Assembly: GCA_000307955.1 (NCBI GenBank)
Contig: ALAO01000073.1
Location: 1-55,591, forward strand
Direction: 5' to 3'
From: Solidesulfovibrio magneticus str. Maddingley MBC34
Lineage (GTDB): Bacteria > Desulfobacterota > Desulfovibrionia > Desulfovibrionales > Desulfovibrionaceae
DNA: 55,591 nucleotides
Part shown: positions 8,415 through 17,205 of the stretch, piece after piece
Layout of the letters: each line of letters opens with the position of its first letter
Numbering within the stretch: position 1 is the stretch's first letter
Notes under the pieces: model-generated
Databases searched by the model: none
What the model was told of the DNA's origin: nothing
The model's input: only the letters and a program-made list of their open reading frames with translations
Position numbers and translations under genes: made by a program

Positions 8415-9344
8415 TCAGTCTTGCGGGAACCGCGTACTGATGTAGGCGTAAGCGGCGTGGGCGGCCACGGCCCCGTCGCCCACGGCGGTGGCCACCTGGC
8501 GGCAGGACTTGGACCGGATGTCGCCGGCGGCGAAGATGCCTTCGATGCTGGTGCGCATCTCGTCGTCGGCCAGGATGAAACCCTGGTCGTCGCGGGTGAG
8601 CCCCGGCGGATAGAAATCCCCCTGGGGTTCGAAGCCGACGAACACGAAAACACCGTCCACGGGGATGGTGCGGCAATCGCCGGATTTGACGTCCCGAACC
8701 TCGATGCCGGTGACGGTATCGCCGCCGGAGATGGAGCATACGACCGTGGAGCGCAGCACTTCTATGCCCGGGTGGGTGAAGCAGCGGTCCTGAAAGCACT
8801 TCTGGCCGCGAAAATCGTCGCGGCGATGGATGAGATAGAGTTTTTTCACGAGCCGAGCCAGATACAGCGACTCCTCCAGGGCCGAGTTGCCGCCGCCGAT
8901 GACGGCCACGGTCTGGTTCCTGAAGAAATTGCCGTCGCACAGGGCGCAGTAGGACACGCCCCGGCCGGCCAGTTCGCGCTCGCCCGGGATGCCCACGCGC
9001 TTGTAGCGCGCGCCGGTGCACAGCAACACGGCCTTGGCCTCGACCACCTCGCCGCCCACGTGGATGCGATGCAGCCCGTCCTCGGACTCGATGGCCGTGA
9101 CCTCGTCATTGATGCGCTCGACGGCGTAGTGCCCGAGATGGGCGGCCATGGCGTCGGCCAGCTTCCAGCCCTCGATGCCGTCCGGGAAGCCCGGATAGTT
9201 CTCGATCAGATGCGTCATGAGCATCTGCCCGCCCGGCGAGAGCTTTTCGATCATGGCAACGGACACGTCGGACCGGGCCAAATACAGGGCGGCCGTGATG
9301 CCGGCCGGGCCGCCCCCGATCACGACGGCGTCGAATCGTTTCAT
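8415..9344 (-). CDS. trxB: Thioredoxin-disulfide reductase TrxB
   Basis: FAD enzyme that reduces thioredoxin with NADPH. The FAD-binding GGGPAG motif is at residues 10-15, the redox-active pair Cys133/Cys136 sits in CALCDG, the NADPH-binding GGGNSA at 150-155, and a C-terminal FAD contact GIFAAGD is present. The active site has Leu where most family members have Thr or Val (CATC/CAVC). Length (309) is normal. It begins 3 nt after the trxA stop and is followed by a strong terminator, so trxA-trxB form a transcription unit. Confidence 0.95.
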   Translation of the reverse strand: MKRFDAVVIGGGPAGITAALYLARSDVSVAMIEKLSPGGQMLMTHLIENYPGFPDGIEGWKLADAMAAHLGHYAVERINDEVTAIESEDGLHRIHVGGEVVEAKAVLLCTGARYKRVGIPGERELAGRGVSYCALCDGNFFRNQTVAVIGGGNSALEESLYLARLVKKLYLIHRRDDFRGQKCFQDRCFTHPGIEVLRSTVVCSISGGDTVTGIEVRDVKSGDCRTIPVDGVFVFVGFEPQGDFYPPGLTRDDQGFILADDEMRTSIEGIFAAGDIRSKSCRQVATAVGDGAVAAHAAYAYISTRFPQD

Positions 9345-9347
9345 GGA

Positions 9348-9668
9348 TTAGAGCGCCTTCTGGGAGAGCATTTCCTTGATCGAGCTTTTGGACACGGCGC
9401 CGGTGATCTGCTCCACCACTTCGCCGCCCTTGAACAGGATCAAGGTGGGGATGGCGCGGATGCCGTACTTGCTCGGGGTGCTCGGGTTCTCGTCGACGTT
9501 CATCTTGGCCACTTTGACTTGGCCGGTGTACTCGTTGGCCAGTTCGTCGATGACCGGACCCATGGCGCGGCACGGCCCGCACCAGGGCGCCCAGAAATCC
9601 ACCAGAACGGGCAGGTCGCACTGCAGGGCTTCGGCTTCGAAGTTGGCGTCGCTCAGTTGGATGGCCAT
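9348..9668 (-). CDS. trxA: Thioredoxin TrxA
   Basis: Small cytosolic dithiol protein, 106 residues, reduced by the adjacent TrxB and serving as a general disulfide reductant (for ribonucleotide reductase, peroxiredoxins and APS/PAPS-type enzymes in the family). The active site WCGPC (Cys30, Cys33) and the cis-proline motif IPTL near 75 are present. A strong AGGAGA-type ribosome site precedes the ATG. A promoter candidate and a small hairpin lie in the 113 bp between tsaD and trxA. Confidence 0.97.
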   Translation of the reverse strand: MAIQLSDANFEAEALQCDLPVLVDFWAPWCGPCRAMGPVIDELANEYTGQVKVAKMNVDENPSTPSKYGIRAIPTLILFKGGEVVEQITGAVSKSSIKEMLSQKAL

Positions 9669-9692
9669 GGATGCTCTCCTTTCATGGTCTGG

Positions 9693-9712
9693 CCGACCGC
9701 CGGGGCGGTCGG
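9693..9712 (-). other. Hairpin in the trxA leader
   Basis: Nine-nt perfect arms (CCGACCGCC at 9693-9701 and GGCGGTCGG at 9704-9712) with a two-base loop lie between the tsaD stop and the trxA ribosome site. On the minus strand no U-tract follows, so it is not a convincing terminator of tsaD. It would sit in the trxA 5' untranslated region and could stabilise or modulate the transcript. Confidence 0.4.
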
Positions 9713-9752
9713 GTTTCTGGCGTTATCGGGACGGCGGGTCGCGCCGTTTGCC

Positions 9753-9780
9753 GTCATATCAAGGGCCGTAATCGTGCGAA
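9753..9780 (-). promoter_or_regulatory. Candidate promoter of trxA-trxB
   Basis: On the minus strand TTCGCA (-35, 9780-9775) is followed after 16 nt by TATGAC (-10, 9758-9753), predicting a start near 9746 and a leader of about 75 nt. The same TATGAC -10 hexamer occurs at the rnpB and dsbA-like promoters in this window. The -35 matches the consensus in only four positions. Confidence 0.4.
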
Positions 9781-9781
9781 C

Positions 9782-10897
9782 CTATTGCGCCGGCGAGGCT
9801 CTGTCAACCGATGCCGCTTTGTCGAACGATTCGCGGACATAGTCCCACGGCACCTTGCGCCCTCGAGGCACGGCGGTCAGCGTCAGGTCGTGGGCAAAGC
9901 CTGCCTCGGACAGCCGGCTGCCGGCGGCCGCGATCATGACGGCGTTGTCGGCGCAAAGGGCCGGCTCGGGCAAATAGAGCGGCAGGCCGCGCCGGGCGGC
10001 CAGATCGGCCAGCATGGCCCGGATGGGACCGTTGGCGGCCACCCCTCCGGCGGCAATGAGGCTGGCCGGCGGCGCGGGCTGACGATCAAGAGCCCGCTCG
10101 AACTTGATGCGCAAGGTGTCGGCAATAGCGAAATTGAGCGAGGAGCAGGCTCGGCGCAGGGCCATGGGCCAGGCCTCGGGGTCGATGGCCCCGCCCGCCT
10201 CGGCCAGGCTTGCGGCCCGTAGCTCGGGATGGGCGGCGGCGTAGGATGCCACGGCGGTCTTGAGGCCGCTGAAGCTGAAGTCGAGATGGTCGTTGTCCAG
10301 AAACGGTCGTGGAAAAAGCGTTTTGTCCGGCGCGATCCCCCGGCCAAGCACGTCGATGTAGACCCCGCCGGGGTACGGCAGATTGAACGACTTGGCGGCC
10401 TTGTCAAAGGCCTCGCCGGCGGCGTCGTCCAGGGTGCGGCCAAGCACCTCCAGGGACAGGGCCGAGTCCAGACGCACGATCTGGGTATGGCCGCCCGACA
10501 CCAAGAGCCCCAGGGCCGGAAAGGCCACCTCCCGGCCGATGGTCGCGGCCAGGAGATGGGCCTGGAGATGGTCAACCCCAATAAGGGGTTTGCCCGCAGC
10601 CAGGCTCAAGCCCTTGGCCGCGGCCAACCCCACCAGCAGGCTGCCGAGCAGTCCCGGCCCCCGGGCCACGGCAATGGCGTCGACGTCGGCCAGGTTTCGT
10701 CCGGATTCGGCGAAAAGGGCCTGCAACAGCGGCCCCATGCGCCGCAAATGCTCCCGCGAGGCCAGCTCAGGCACCACGCCGCCAAAGACGGCATGGAGAT
10801 CAGCCTGGGAGGCGAGTTTTTCCAGGACGGGACGGCCGTTCTCGAAAAGCGCCACGGCCGTCTCGTCGCAGGACGTCTCAATGCCAAGACAAAGCAT
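9782..10897 (-). CDS. tsaD: tRNA N6-adenosine threonylcarbamoyltransferase TsaD
   Basis: Catalytic subunit that moves the threonylcarbamoyl group from threonylcarbamoyl-AMP to A37 of ANN-decoding tRNAs, giving t6A. The ASKHA-fold start LGIETSCDETA and the metal-binding HLQAH (His110, His114) are present, with SGGHTQ, GEAFDK and the C-terminal CADNAVMIA motif. Its length of 371 is slightly above typical, owing to a C-terminal tail. The start lies 5 nt after the fbp stop, so it is cotranscribed with fbp. The partner TsaC, which makes the intermediate, is encoded at 27428-28072. Confidence 0.96.
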   Translation of the reverse strand: MLCLGIETSCDETAVALFENGRPVLEKLASQADLHAVFGGVVPELASREHLRRMGPLLQALFAESGRNLADVDAIAVARGPGLLGSLLVGLAAAKGLSLAAGKPLIGVDHLQAHLLAATIGREVAFPALGLLVSGGHTQIVRLDSALSLEVLGRTLDDAAGEAFDKAAKSFNLPYPGGVYIDVLGRGIAPDKTLFPRPFLDNDHLDFSFSGLKTAVASYAAAHPELRAASLAEAGGAIDPEAWPMALRRACSSLNFAIADTLRIKFERALDRQPAPPASLIAAGGVAANGPIRAMLADLAARRGLPLYLPEPALCADNAVMIAAAGSRLSEAGFAHDLTLTAVPRGRKVPWDYVRESFDKAASVDRASPAQ

Positions 10898-10902
10898 GTT
10901 GC

Positions 10903-11916
10903 TTAGTCTTTCCTGGCCCGGTTGTAGATCTCCATGACCTTGGCCACGTCATTTTTGCTGCCGATGAAAAGCGGCACCCGCTGATGCAGCTCCTCGGGTT
11001 CGATGGACAGGATGTCACGCTCGCCGTCAGTGGCCGAACCGCCGGCCTGCTCGATGACGAAGGCCAGGGGATTGGCCTCGCACAGAAGGCGCAGCTTGCC
11101 CTTGGGCTTTTTGGGATCGCGGGTGTCGGCGGGATAAAGGAAAATGCCGCCGTAGAGGAGATTGCGGTGGAAGTCGGCCACCAGCGACCCGATGTAGCGG
11201 CCGCCGTAGGGCTGGCCGCGCGGGTTGTCCGTGCCCTTAAACGCGCTGACGATCTCGCGGGTGGGCTCGTCCCAGTAGGACCAGTAGGCCTCGTTGACGG
11301 AATAGACCTTGCCGGTCTCGGGGGTGCGGATGTCGGGATGGGACAGCAGGAATTCGCCCACGCTCGGGTCCAGGGTAAAGCCGTGGACGCCCCGGCCGGT
11401 GGTGTACACGAGCATGGTGGAGGTGCCGTAGAGGAAGTAGCCGGCGGCCACCTGCTTGGCGCCCTTCATGAGCAGGTCGCACAGCTTGTCGCCGCTGCAG
11501 CCCTCGGCCACGCGGTAGATGGAAAAGATGGTGCCAACGTTGACGTTGGCGTCGATGTTGGAGGAACCGTCCAGGGGATCGAAAATGAGAAAATAATCGC
11601 CCTTGGGGAACTGGTCGGGAATGCGCACGAGGTCGGCGTTTTCCTCGGAGGCGATGGCGCACAGCACGCCGGCCCGCTCCATCCGGTGGATCAGCACCTT
11701 GTTGGCGTATTCGTCGAGCTTTTGGACCTGCTCGCCCTGGACGTTGACCTCGCCGGTGAAGCCCAGCACGTCGACGAGGCCGGCCTTGCTGACTTCCCGG
11801 GAAATGATCTTGGCGGCCAGGATCAGGTCGTTGAGCAGCCGCGTGAAGCGGCCCGAGGCCATGGGGGATTCTTTTTGATGCAACAGCAGGTGTTCGGTGA
11901 CGGTGATCTGCGGCAT
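10903..11916 (-). CDS. fbp: Fructose-1,6-bisphosphatase, class I
   Basis: Gluconeogenic enzyme hydrolysing fructose-1,6-bisphosphate to fructose-6-phosphate. The class I metal and substrate motif DPLDGSSN begins at about residue 113, the SEEN motif is at about 90-93, and the sugar-phosphate-binding [17 protein letters not shown] region follows. The ATG at 11916 has GGAG 8 nt upstream; the frame upstream is non-coding in character. That gives 337 residues, normal for the family. It supplies hexose phosphate that the glgA-glgB genes further along could store as glycogen. Confidence 0.95.
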   Translation of the reverse strand: MPQITVTEHLLLHQKESPMASGRFTRLLNDLILAAKIISREVSKAGLVDVLGFTGEVNVQGEQVQKLDEYANKVLIHRMERAGVLCAIASEENADLVRIPDQFPKGDYFLIFDPLDGSSNIDANVNVGTIFSIYRVAEGCSGDKLCDLLMKGAKQVAAGYFLYGTSTMLVYTTGRGVHGFTLDPSVGEFLLSHPDIRTPETGKVYSVNEAYWSYWDEPTREIVSAFKGTDNPRGQPYGGRYIGSLVADFHRNLLYGGIFLYPADTRDPKKPKGKLRLLCEANPLAFVIEQAGGSATDGERDILSIEPEELHQRVPLFIGSKNDVAKVMEIYNRARKD

Positions 11917-12032
11917 GGCTGTTCTCCTCAAGCCTGGGCGGCAACGGCCCCGGCGCGGCTCGCGGGTTTTGCGGCCTCGTTTCAACCTACTCCCAGACCG
12001 AATTACTCACAAGATTTTCCGGGGTTGGAAAG

Positions 12033-12062
12033 AAAAAAAAGCCGGCGGCCGCAGCCGCCGGC
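12033..12062 (-). terminator. Strong intrinsic terminator after the Cache-like lipoprotein
   Basis: A perfect 9-nt stem (12041-12049 and 12054-12062, GCCGGCGGC type) with a four-base loop is followed on the minus strand by eight U residues (12040-12033). It ends the pgsA-to-lipoprotein gene run and isolates the downstream fbp-tsaD unit. Confidence 0.92.
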
Positions 12063-12084
12063 CAGGAAATCGTCTGCAAGTCGT

Positions 12085-12954
12085 CTAGGGCGCGGTCAAA
12101 TCCTTGGGCTGCGGCAACGGCTCGGTGGAGGGCAGCGCCTTGTTGGGTTCGGGCGCGGGAGCGGCTTCCTTCTTGGGTTCCGGCTTGGCGGCGCGCACTT
12201 CCCGAGCGTCGGTGAGATAGACGAGCTCAATCTGGCCGAGGTAACGGGCCTGCCAGACGTATTCGCCGCCGCCGGTCCGGATGTCGCCTTGCACCTCGCC
12301 CTTGAGGATGTCGCTCCACTTCAGCGCGGCCAGGGATTCGCCCTGCCCGCCGCCGGACCAGACCAGACCTTCGGTGGAGACCACCACCAGGGCGTCGGGA
12401 TTGGGCGAGAAGCGGATCAGGTTGCGCGGATCGAAATGGACGACGACAATGCCGGCCCATTCGTTTTCTTTGAAAAAGGGCATGGCCACCATGACCACCG
12501 TGCCCATCTCGTCGGACACCACCCGCGCGCCCATCTTGCGGACCTTGTAGCGATCGGCCATGTCGAGCAAGGCCGCGTAGTCCAAGGGGCGCATGGGCGT
12601 CGAGGGCACCTGGCCGACGACGCTTCCGGAAGCGTCCACCACGGCGATGCCGGAAAGCCACGGATTGGCGGTCAGCAACTGCTGGGCCCATTCAGGGTCC
12701 GGAGCCGCGTCCTGGCTGCCCAGGGTACGCAACATGGCCAGCAGCCGCTCGTCCACGGGCATCATGAGGGCGGCCAGGTGTTGCAGGCCTTTGTCGGAGA
12801 TGCCCTGATCGCTGAAGTCGATGGACGGGTCGGTGTTGATGTATTCCCGGTACAGCTTGCGGGTTTCGCGCCACTTGGTTTTCATGGTGCCGCAGCCGGC
12901 AAGGGTGCAAAGACAGACAATGGCGGCGATGGCCGCGAGAACGGTGCGTTTCAA
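12085..12954 (-). CDS. Lipoprotein with a Cache/PDC-like sensor domain
   Basis: A 289-residue lipoprotein: signal peptide with lipobox LAGC near residue 21, then a helical region (KLYREYINTDPSIDF), then an alpha/beta segment at about 95-200 with the pattern of a PDC or Cache ligand-binding domain (GIAVVDASGSVVGQV, MVAMPFFKENEWAGIVVVHFD). The C-terminal 35 residues are Pro/Glu/Lys-rich. No transmembrane signalling or catalytic domain follows, so it would sit as a periplasmic lipid-anchored binding module. The gene is last in the ftsB-TPR run and ends at a strong terminator. Cache assignment is by eye. Confidence 0.8.
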   Translation of the reverse strand: MKRTVLAAIAAIVCLCTLAGCGTMKTKWRETRKLYREYINTDPSIDFSDQGISDKGLQHLAALMMPVDERLLAMLRTLGSQDAAPDPEWAQQLLTANPWLSGIAVVDASGSVVGQVPSTPMRPLDYAALLDMADRYKVRKMGARVVSDEMGTVVMVAMPFFKENEWAGIVVVHFDPRNLIRFSPNPDALVVVSTEGLVWSGGGQGESLAALKWSDILKGEVQGDIRTGGGEYVWQARYLGQIELVYLTDAREVRAAKPEPKKEAAPAPEPNKALPSTEPLPQPKDLTAP

Positions 12955-13011
12955 AGCCGTATCCTCGTGCGGTTGGCGTATGCGGTGGAGGCGGTTGGCC
13001 GAAGGCGGCGG

Positions 13012-14157
13012 TTACGATCCGGCCCGGGTTTCCAGGCGGTTGGCCAGGGCTTCGAGAAAATCAGCCAGCCGGTTGGCCGACTTGGGTCCATCGGCGGCGG
13101 TCGTTTGGGCCGGGTCCGGGGAGGCGGCCCGGCCCGGCGAGGCCAGGGCGTCCATGAGGGCGCGCAGCTCTTCGCGTTCGGCCTCGCTTGCGGCGGCGGC
13201 CAGAAGTTCCTGATAAATGGCCCGCGCGCCGGCCAGGTCGCCCTGCTCGGCCAGGACGGCAGCCATGGTCCGGGTGCGCACGCCCTGTTCCTTGCCCTTG
13301 GCAGGCTTGGATCGGGGGCGCGGTTCGACTTCCTCGGGCGCATCCAACAACCCCGCCAGCTCCATGACCTCGCGGGCTCCTCGCAATTCCGGGCCGCCGG
13401 CTTCGGCAGGCGCGGCGGGAGCGGCCGACGGGGCAGGCGCCGTTTCCGGCGGCAGGCTCTCGGCCCCGGCCGATTCGGCGGCCAGGACTGCCGGGCTGGG
13501 GGGAGCGCTGATCGCCGCGTCGCGTTCGGCGCTCTCCTTGTCAGGTTCCGGGGCTATCGTTGCCTCGGCCTGCGGCGCATCGGCCCGGGCCTGGGCTTGC
13601 GGCGGCGCAGGGACGGCATCTGCGGCGGCTACGGCCGCCTGGGCTGCCATGGACTCGCCGCCGGCCGGTCCGGCTGGCTCCGATCCGCCGGCAACGGCGT
13701 CACCCGAGCCGGCCGGCCCGGCCGCCCCGTCGGACGGTTCAACGGAGCCGGCGGCCTGGCTCAAGCTTTTGAGGCCACGCTCCATGACCTCGGCCCAGGT
13801 GAGGGTCTGGTTCTGGAAATAGTGGGCCAGGAACAACATGGCCAGGGAGGGGTCCTTGGCCCGGGCGGCGGCGGTCTTGGACCACAGAAGCCAAACCGAC
13901 GGATAGCGGGCCAGAAGCGCGCCAACGTCGGCAAAGACCTGATCAGCCTGCTCTTCCTTGCCCTGGCGGGTGAGGAGTTCGATGAGCAGGAACTTGGCTT
14001 CGAGGTGGTCGGGATGGAAGCCGATGCCGCGCGAAAGCACGGCGGCGGCCTCGTCCTGGCGGCCTTCCTCGGCCAGGCTGCGGGCCAGGGGGAAGAAGAC
14101 CTTGGAGTTGGGCTCGATTTCCAGGACTTCCCGGTAGATTTCGATCTTACTGAGCAT
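13012..14157 (-). CDS. TPR-repeat protein with long Ala/Pro linker
   Basis: A 381-residue protein. Residues 1-125 contain TPR helices (YREVLEIEPNSKVFFPLARSL; LSRGIGFHPDHLEAKFLLIEL). A low-complexity Ala/Pro/Glu-rich linker of about 125 residues follows, then a short helical end (LAEQGDLAGARAIYQELLAAA) resembling one more TPR. No signal peptide is visible, so it is probably cytoplasmic. It overlaps ftsB by 11 nt, so the two are translationally linked. TPR proteins are scaffolds; a role in division or envelope growth is only suggested by position. Confidence 0.82.
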   Translation of the reverse strand: MLSKIEIYREVLEIEPNSKVFFPLARSLAEEGRQDEAAAVLSRGIGFHPDHLEAKFLLIELLTRQGKEEQADQVFADVGALLARYPSVWLLWSKTAAARAKDPSLAMLFLAHYFQNQTLTWAEVMERGLKSLSQAAGSVEPSDGAAGPAGSGDAVAGGSEPAGPAGGESMAAQAAVAAADAVPAPPQAQARADAPQAEATIAPEPDKESAERDAAISAPPSPAVLAAESAGAESLPPETAPAPSAAPAAPAEAGGPELRGAREVMELAGLLDAPEEVEPRPRSKPAKGKEQGVRTRTMAAVLAEQGDLAGARAIYQELLAAAASEAEREELRALMDALASPGRAASPDPAQTTAADGPKSANRLADFLEALANRLETRAGS

Positions 14158-14485
14158 CGGCCCGCTTTCCTTCCTTGTCCCGTTCCGTCTCCTTGGCGGC
14201 GGGCGGGTCCTTGGGGAACTGGTAAAGGATCTCGTTTTCCTTGAGGTAGTTCATCTGGGACCGGGCCATTTTCTCGGTGAAGGCCTGATCGGTCTTGAGC
14301 CAGCGGATTTCCTGGCTGAGGTCCAGGGACTTGTCGTTGACGGCTTCCAGACGGTGCTTCAGCTGCTCATGCCTGGATTTGAGTTCGAGATAGGCAAAAA
14401 TGCCGTTGTCACTCCATATCAGATTATAGAGCAGGAACACATTGAAGAAGATCAGCGCCGTCAGCAGGAACCTTCGCCAGATCAT
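14147..14485 (-). CDS. ftsB: Septum formation initiator family protein FtsB/DivIC
   Basis: A small bitopic division protein. A single membrane helix (LLTALIFFNVFLLYNLIW, about residues 7-24) is followed by a coiled coil of about 45 residues (LKSRHEQLKHRLEAVNDK) and the DivIC-type segment (EIRWLKTDQAFTEKMAR, LKENEILYQFP). In the family it forms a trimer with FtsL and FtsQ at the septum, with its bulk in the periplasm. Length 112 is normal. It starts one base after the preceding unknown gene's stop and overlaps the TPR gene by 11 nt. FtsL is not encoded here. Confidence 0.9.
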   Translation of the reverse strand: MIWRRFLLTALIFFNVFLLYNLIWSDNGIFAYLELKSRHEQLKHRLEAVNDKSLDLSQEIRWLKTDQAFTEKMARSQMNYLKENEILYQFPKDPPAAKETERDKEGKRADAQ

Positions 14486-14486
14486 G

Positions 14487-14843
14487 TCATTGCACGACGT
14501 ATTTCTTCGGACGTTTGGTATCGGACTGGGCCAGGGGCTCCTTCAGTTCGCGAAGGAAATTCTCCGTGGCCGCCTCGATGCGCAGCACGTCCTGCTCCTC
14601 CACTTCGATGTCTTCGACCTGGGAGAGAAACATCTTGAGCACCTTGAAGTCGCGCAGCAGGTAATGCCCGAACTGGAGGCGTTCCAGGTCGGGTTCGAGC
14701 TCCAGGATGGTGTGCAGGCAGTTTTCGATACGGGCGGCAAGATTGTCGTCCAGGTGCGCGCCGGACCAGGCGCCCTTGCCGAGGCCGGCTCGGGCTGGAC
14801 GGACCCGGCGGCGGGCCAGCTTGGAAATGTTTTTGGCTTTCAT
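14487..14843 (-). CDS. Small basic protein of unknown function upstream of ftsB
   Basis: I do not recognise this 118-residue protein. The first 35 residues are strongly basic (KLARRRVRPARAGLGKG); residues 38-105 look like two or three amphipathic helices rich in Glu and Leu (IENCLHTILELEPDLERL, FHYLL-like stretch, VLRIEAATENFLREL); the end is basic again. There is no signal peptide. The ATG at 14843 has AAGG upstream; a TTG 15 nt earlier is in frame. It is separated from ftsB by one base and from pgsA by about 50 bp, suggesting a conserved operon. Confidence 0.75.
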   Translation of the reverse strand: MKAKNISKLARRRVRPARAGLGKGAWSGAHLDDNLAARIENCLHTILELEPDLERLQFGHYLLRDFKVLKMFLSQVEDIEVEEQDVLRIEAATENFLRELKEPLAQSDTKRPKKYVVQ

Positions 14844-14894
14844 AGCGCCTTGTCGCAAAAGGTGTTGGTCAGCGGGCGAGGCGTGGCCGCATCG

Positions 14895-15452
14895 CTACCG
14901 GGCGGCCTTGTCCGACCACTTCGCCTGCTTGCTGAATCCATAAAAGTAATTGACGCCGGAAACAAGGGTCAAAACCAGGGCCAGGTACAAAAGCGTCTGC
15001 CCCAGCGGCGCGGGGTCGAAGCCCCAGACGGGATAATGCAGCAGCAGCGGACACAGGGCCACCATCTGCAAAATGGTTTTGAGCTTGCCGTAACGGTCGG
15101 CGGCGATGACCACGCCGTGGTCCACGGCCATGGCCCGAAGTCCGGTGACGGCGATCTCCCGGCCGATAATGACCACGGCCACCCAGCCCTCGACCCAGCC
15201 GAGCTGGACGAGCATGACCAGCGCGGCGCTGATCAGCAGCTTGTCGGCCAGCGGGTCCAGGAACTTGCCGAAATTGGTGACCAGATTGCACCGCCTGGCC
15301 ACCACGCCGTCCATGATGTCGGTGACGGCGGCGGCGATGAACACCAGCATGGCGGCAAAACAGGCTCCCCGGCTCGGAAAATAGAGCAGGAGCACCAGGA
15401 TTGGCACAGCCCCGATACGGGCCAAGGTGAGGTTATTGGCAAGATTGAACAT
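14895..15452 (-). CDS. pgsA: CDP-diacylglycerol-glycerol-3-phosphate 3-phosphatidyltransferase PgsA
   Basis: Inner-membrane enzyme making phosphatidylglycerol phosphate from CDP-diacylglycerol. The CDP-alcohol phosphotransferase signature DG-x2-AR-x8-G-x3-D-x3-D is complete at about residues 48-70. Several hydrophobic helices are present, and the length (185) is usual. The start at MFNLANNLTLARI matches the family N-terminus; the ribosome site is weak (AGGGA, 13 nt away). The 177 bp to the mrp stop contain a GGGCCGG/CCGGCCC inverted repeat at about 15508-15537 that might end mrp transcription, but no long U-tract. Confidence 0.95.
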   Translation of the reverse strand: MFNLANNLTLARIGAVPILVLLLYFPSRGACFAAMLVFIAAAVTDIMDGVVARRCNLVTNFGKFLDPLADKLLISAALVMLVQLGWVEGWVAVVIIGREIAVTGLRAMAVDHGVVIAADRYGKLKTILQMVALCPLLLHYPVWGFDPAPLGQTLLYLALVLTLVSGVNYFYGFSKQAKWSDKAAR

Positions 15453-15629
15453 AGCGTGGTTAGTCCCTGGTGGTTTCGTGGCGCAGGCAGGCAATTAAAG
15501 CAATACCGGGCCGGCGTCAAAGCCTTCCGCCCGGCCCACCGCTGTCGTCGGCCCCGGACTCCGGCTCCCGGGCCGTTTTTCGGCGTGGGCGGTTTCCGTT
15601 TCGCCTTGGGCCGAGTGACGATCCGTCGG

Positions 15630-16523
15630 CTAGGGCCGCGGGTAGGCGGCGGCTTCGAGGCTACCCCGGCAGGCCGCGGCCACGTGGTCAGCCAGGGCGA
15701 CAAAGGCCGCCTTGGCCGGATGGTTCCCGGGCAACAGCGCCACCGGCCGGCCCAGATCGCCGGCCGCCACCGTGGCCGGATCAAGGGGCACCGCGCCGAG
15801 AAATTCCAGGCCGAAATCCCGGGCCAGGGCCTCGCCTCCGCCTTTCTTGAAGAGGTCGATCTCCCGGCCGCAGTGCGGGCAGGCCAGGCCGCTCATGTTT
15901 TCCACCACGCCGAGGATGTTGGCGTTGGTGTACTGGAGAAAATTGATGCTCTTGCGCACGTCGGCCAGGGAGATCTCCTGGGGCGTGGTCACCAGCAGGC
16001 ACAGGGCGTCGGGCACGGTCTTGAGCACGGTCAGGTGCTCGTCGCCGGCCCCTGGGGGCGAATCGATGACCAGATAGTCGAGGTCGCCCCAGTCCACGTC
16101 GGCGATGAACTGGCGGATGGCAGTGGTTTTCATGGGGCCGCGCCACAGCACGGCCGCGTCGGGATCGGCCAGAAGCGATTGCATGGAAACCACGGAAAGA
16201 TTGTCGCCGAAGCGCTTGGGAGCGATGGCCGCCTCGCCGCCGGCGGTCATGGCCCCGGTCAGGCCGAGCATGCCCGGCACGCTCGGGCCGTGGAGATCCA
16301 CGTCCAAAAGCCCTACCCTGGCCCCGCCGGCGGCCAGGGAGCAGGCCACGTTGACGGCCACCGTGCTCTTGCCCACCCCGCCCTTGCCGCTCATGACCAC
16401 GAGCTTGTAGCGGATGCGCTCCAGGGTCTGGCCGATGCGGGCCTGGCGGCCGTCGCTGCCGGCCGCCGTCCCCAGGGGCTTGCCCGGTCCGGAGCAGCCG
16501 CGACAGGAATCGGATTGCGTCAT
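15630..16523 (-). CDS. Mrp/NBP35 family iron-sulfur carrier P-loop ATPase
   Basis: A cytosolic P-loop NTPase of the Mrp/ApbC family, which binds and delivers [4Fe-4S] clusters to target proteins, an important job in an anaerobe rich in iron-sulfur enzymes. The deviant Walker A motif GKGGVGKS lies at residues 46-53 after a short N-terminus with a Cys7/Cys10 pair, and a second CPHC pair occurs later (SGLACPHCGREIDLF). The DVDLHGPS and DSPPGAGDEH motifs are typical. The ATG at 16523 has AAGGAG 9 nt upstream and lies 13 nt after pcm. It has 297 residues. Confidence 0.92.
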   Translation of the reverse strand: MTQSDSCRGCSGPGKPLGTAAGSDGRQARIGQTLERIRYKLVVMSGKGGVGKSTVAVNVACSLAAGGARVGLLDVDLHGPSVPGMLGLTGAMTAGGEAAIAPKRFGDNLSVVSMQSLLADPDAAVLWRGPMKTTAIRQFIADVDWGDLDYLVIDSPPGAGDEHLTVLKTVPDALCLLVTTPQEISLADVRKSINFLQYTNANILGVVENMSGLACPHCGREIDLFKKGGGEALARDFGLEFLGAVPLDPATVAAGDLGRPVALLPGNHPAKAAFVALADHVAAACRGSLEAAAYPRP

Positions 16524-16536
16524 GAGGCCAACTCCT

Positions 16537-17205
16537 TCACGAAGCCTGCCAGCCGTGGGTTCCGACGAGGTCCACGAACATGACCCCGCCAAGATCGCGC
16601 ACGATGACCCGGCCGTTTTCCCGGCGCACCAAGCATAGGGTCTGGTTTCGCCGCGAGGTCCCCACCGGTATGACCATGCGCCCGGCCGGGCCGAGCTGGG
16701 CCACCAGCGGGGCCGGAATCTTGGGTCCGCCGGCGGCCACCAAAATGCGGTCAAAGGGGGCCTTTTCGGGCCAGCCCAGGGTGCCGTCGTCGAGCTTAAG
16801 CCGCACCCGGTCGTAGCGCAAGGTGTCGAGCCTGGCCCGAGCCTGTTCGTAGAGGGGCTTAATCCGCTCCACGGTGTAGACCTCGGCCCCGAGTTCGGCC
16901 AGCACGGCGGCCTGGTAGCCCGATCCCGTGCCGATCTCCAGGACCTTGTGGCCCGGGGCGACCTCCAGCAGTTCCGTCATCCAGGCCACGACATAGGGCT
17001 GGGAAATGGTCTGCCCGTGACCGATGGGCAGCGGATGATCCTCGTAGGCCTGGGGAATGAGCGCCTCCTCGACGAAGAGGTGGCGCGGCGTCTTGCGCAT
17101 GGCCCGCAGCACCTCGGGCCGGGTCACGCCCCGGGCTTCGATCTGCTCCCGCACCATGCGTTCCCGGCTGCGCCGCAAATCGGTCTTGACCCCGGTGGCG
17201 TTCAT
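16537..17205 (-). CDS. pcm: Protein-L-isoaspartate O-methyltransferase
   Basis: SAM-dependent repair enzyme that methylates abnormal L-isoaspartyl residues of ageing proteins. Family motifs present are [24 protein letters not shown], the SAM loop [18 protein letters not shown] and the later VIPVGT. The frame stays open far upstream into the divergent CBS gene, but AAAGGA sits 5 nt before the ATG at 17205 and the homology begins shortly after it, giving 222 residues. It forms a two-gene unit with mrp and is divergent from the CBS gene. Confidence 0.93.
   Translation of the reverse strand: MNATGVKTDLRRSRERMVREQIEARGVTRPEVLRAMRKTPRHLFVEEALIPQAYEDHPLPIGHGQTISQPYVVAWMTELLEVAPGHKVLEIGTGSGYQAAVLAELGAEVYTVERIKPLYEQARARLDTLRYDRVRLKLDDGTLGWPEKAPFDRILVAAGGPKIPAPLVAQLGPAGRMVIPVGTSRRNQTLCLVRRENGRVIVRDLGGVMFVDLVGTHGWQAS

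Noticed and set aside
10984-14244. A plus-strand open frame of over 1000 codons antisense to fbp, the lipoprotein and the TPR gene
   Set aside because: It is Gly/Ala/His/Gln-rich with no domain, lies wholly opposite recognised genes and is a by-product of GC-rich codon use. The same applies to long plus-strand frames at about 3244-4893, 4572-5900, 19573-21228 and 21345-23570.
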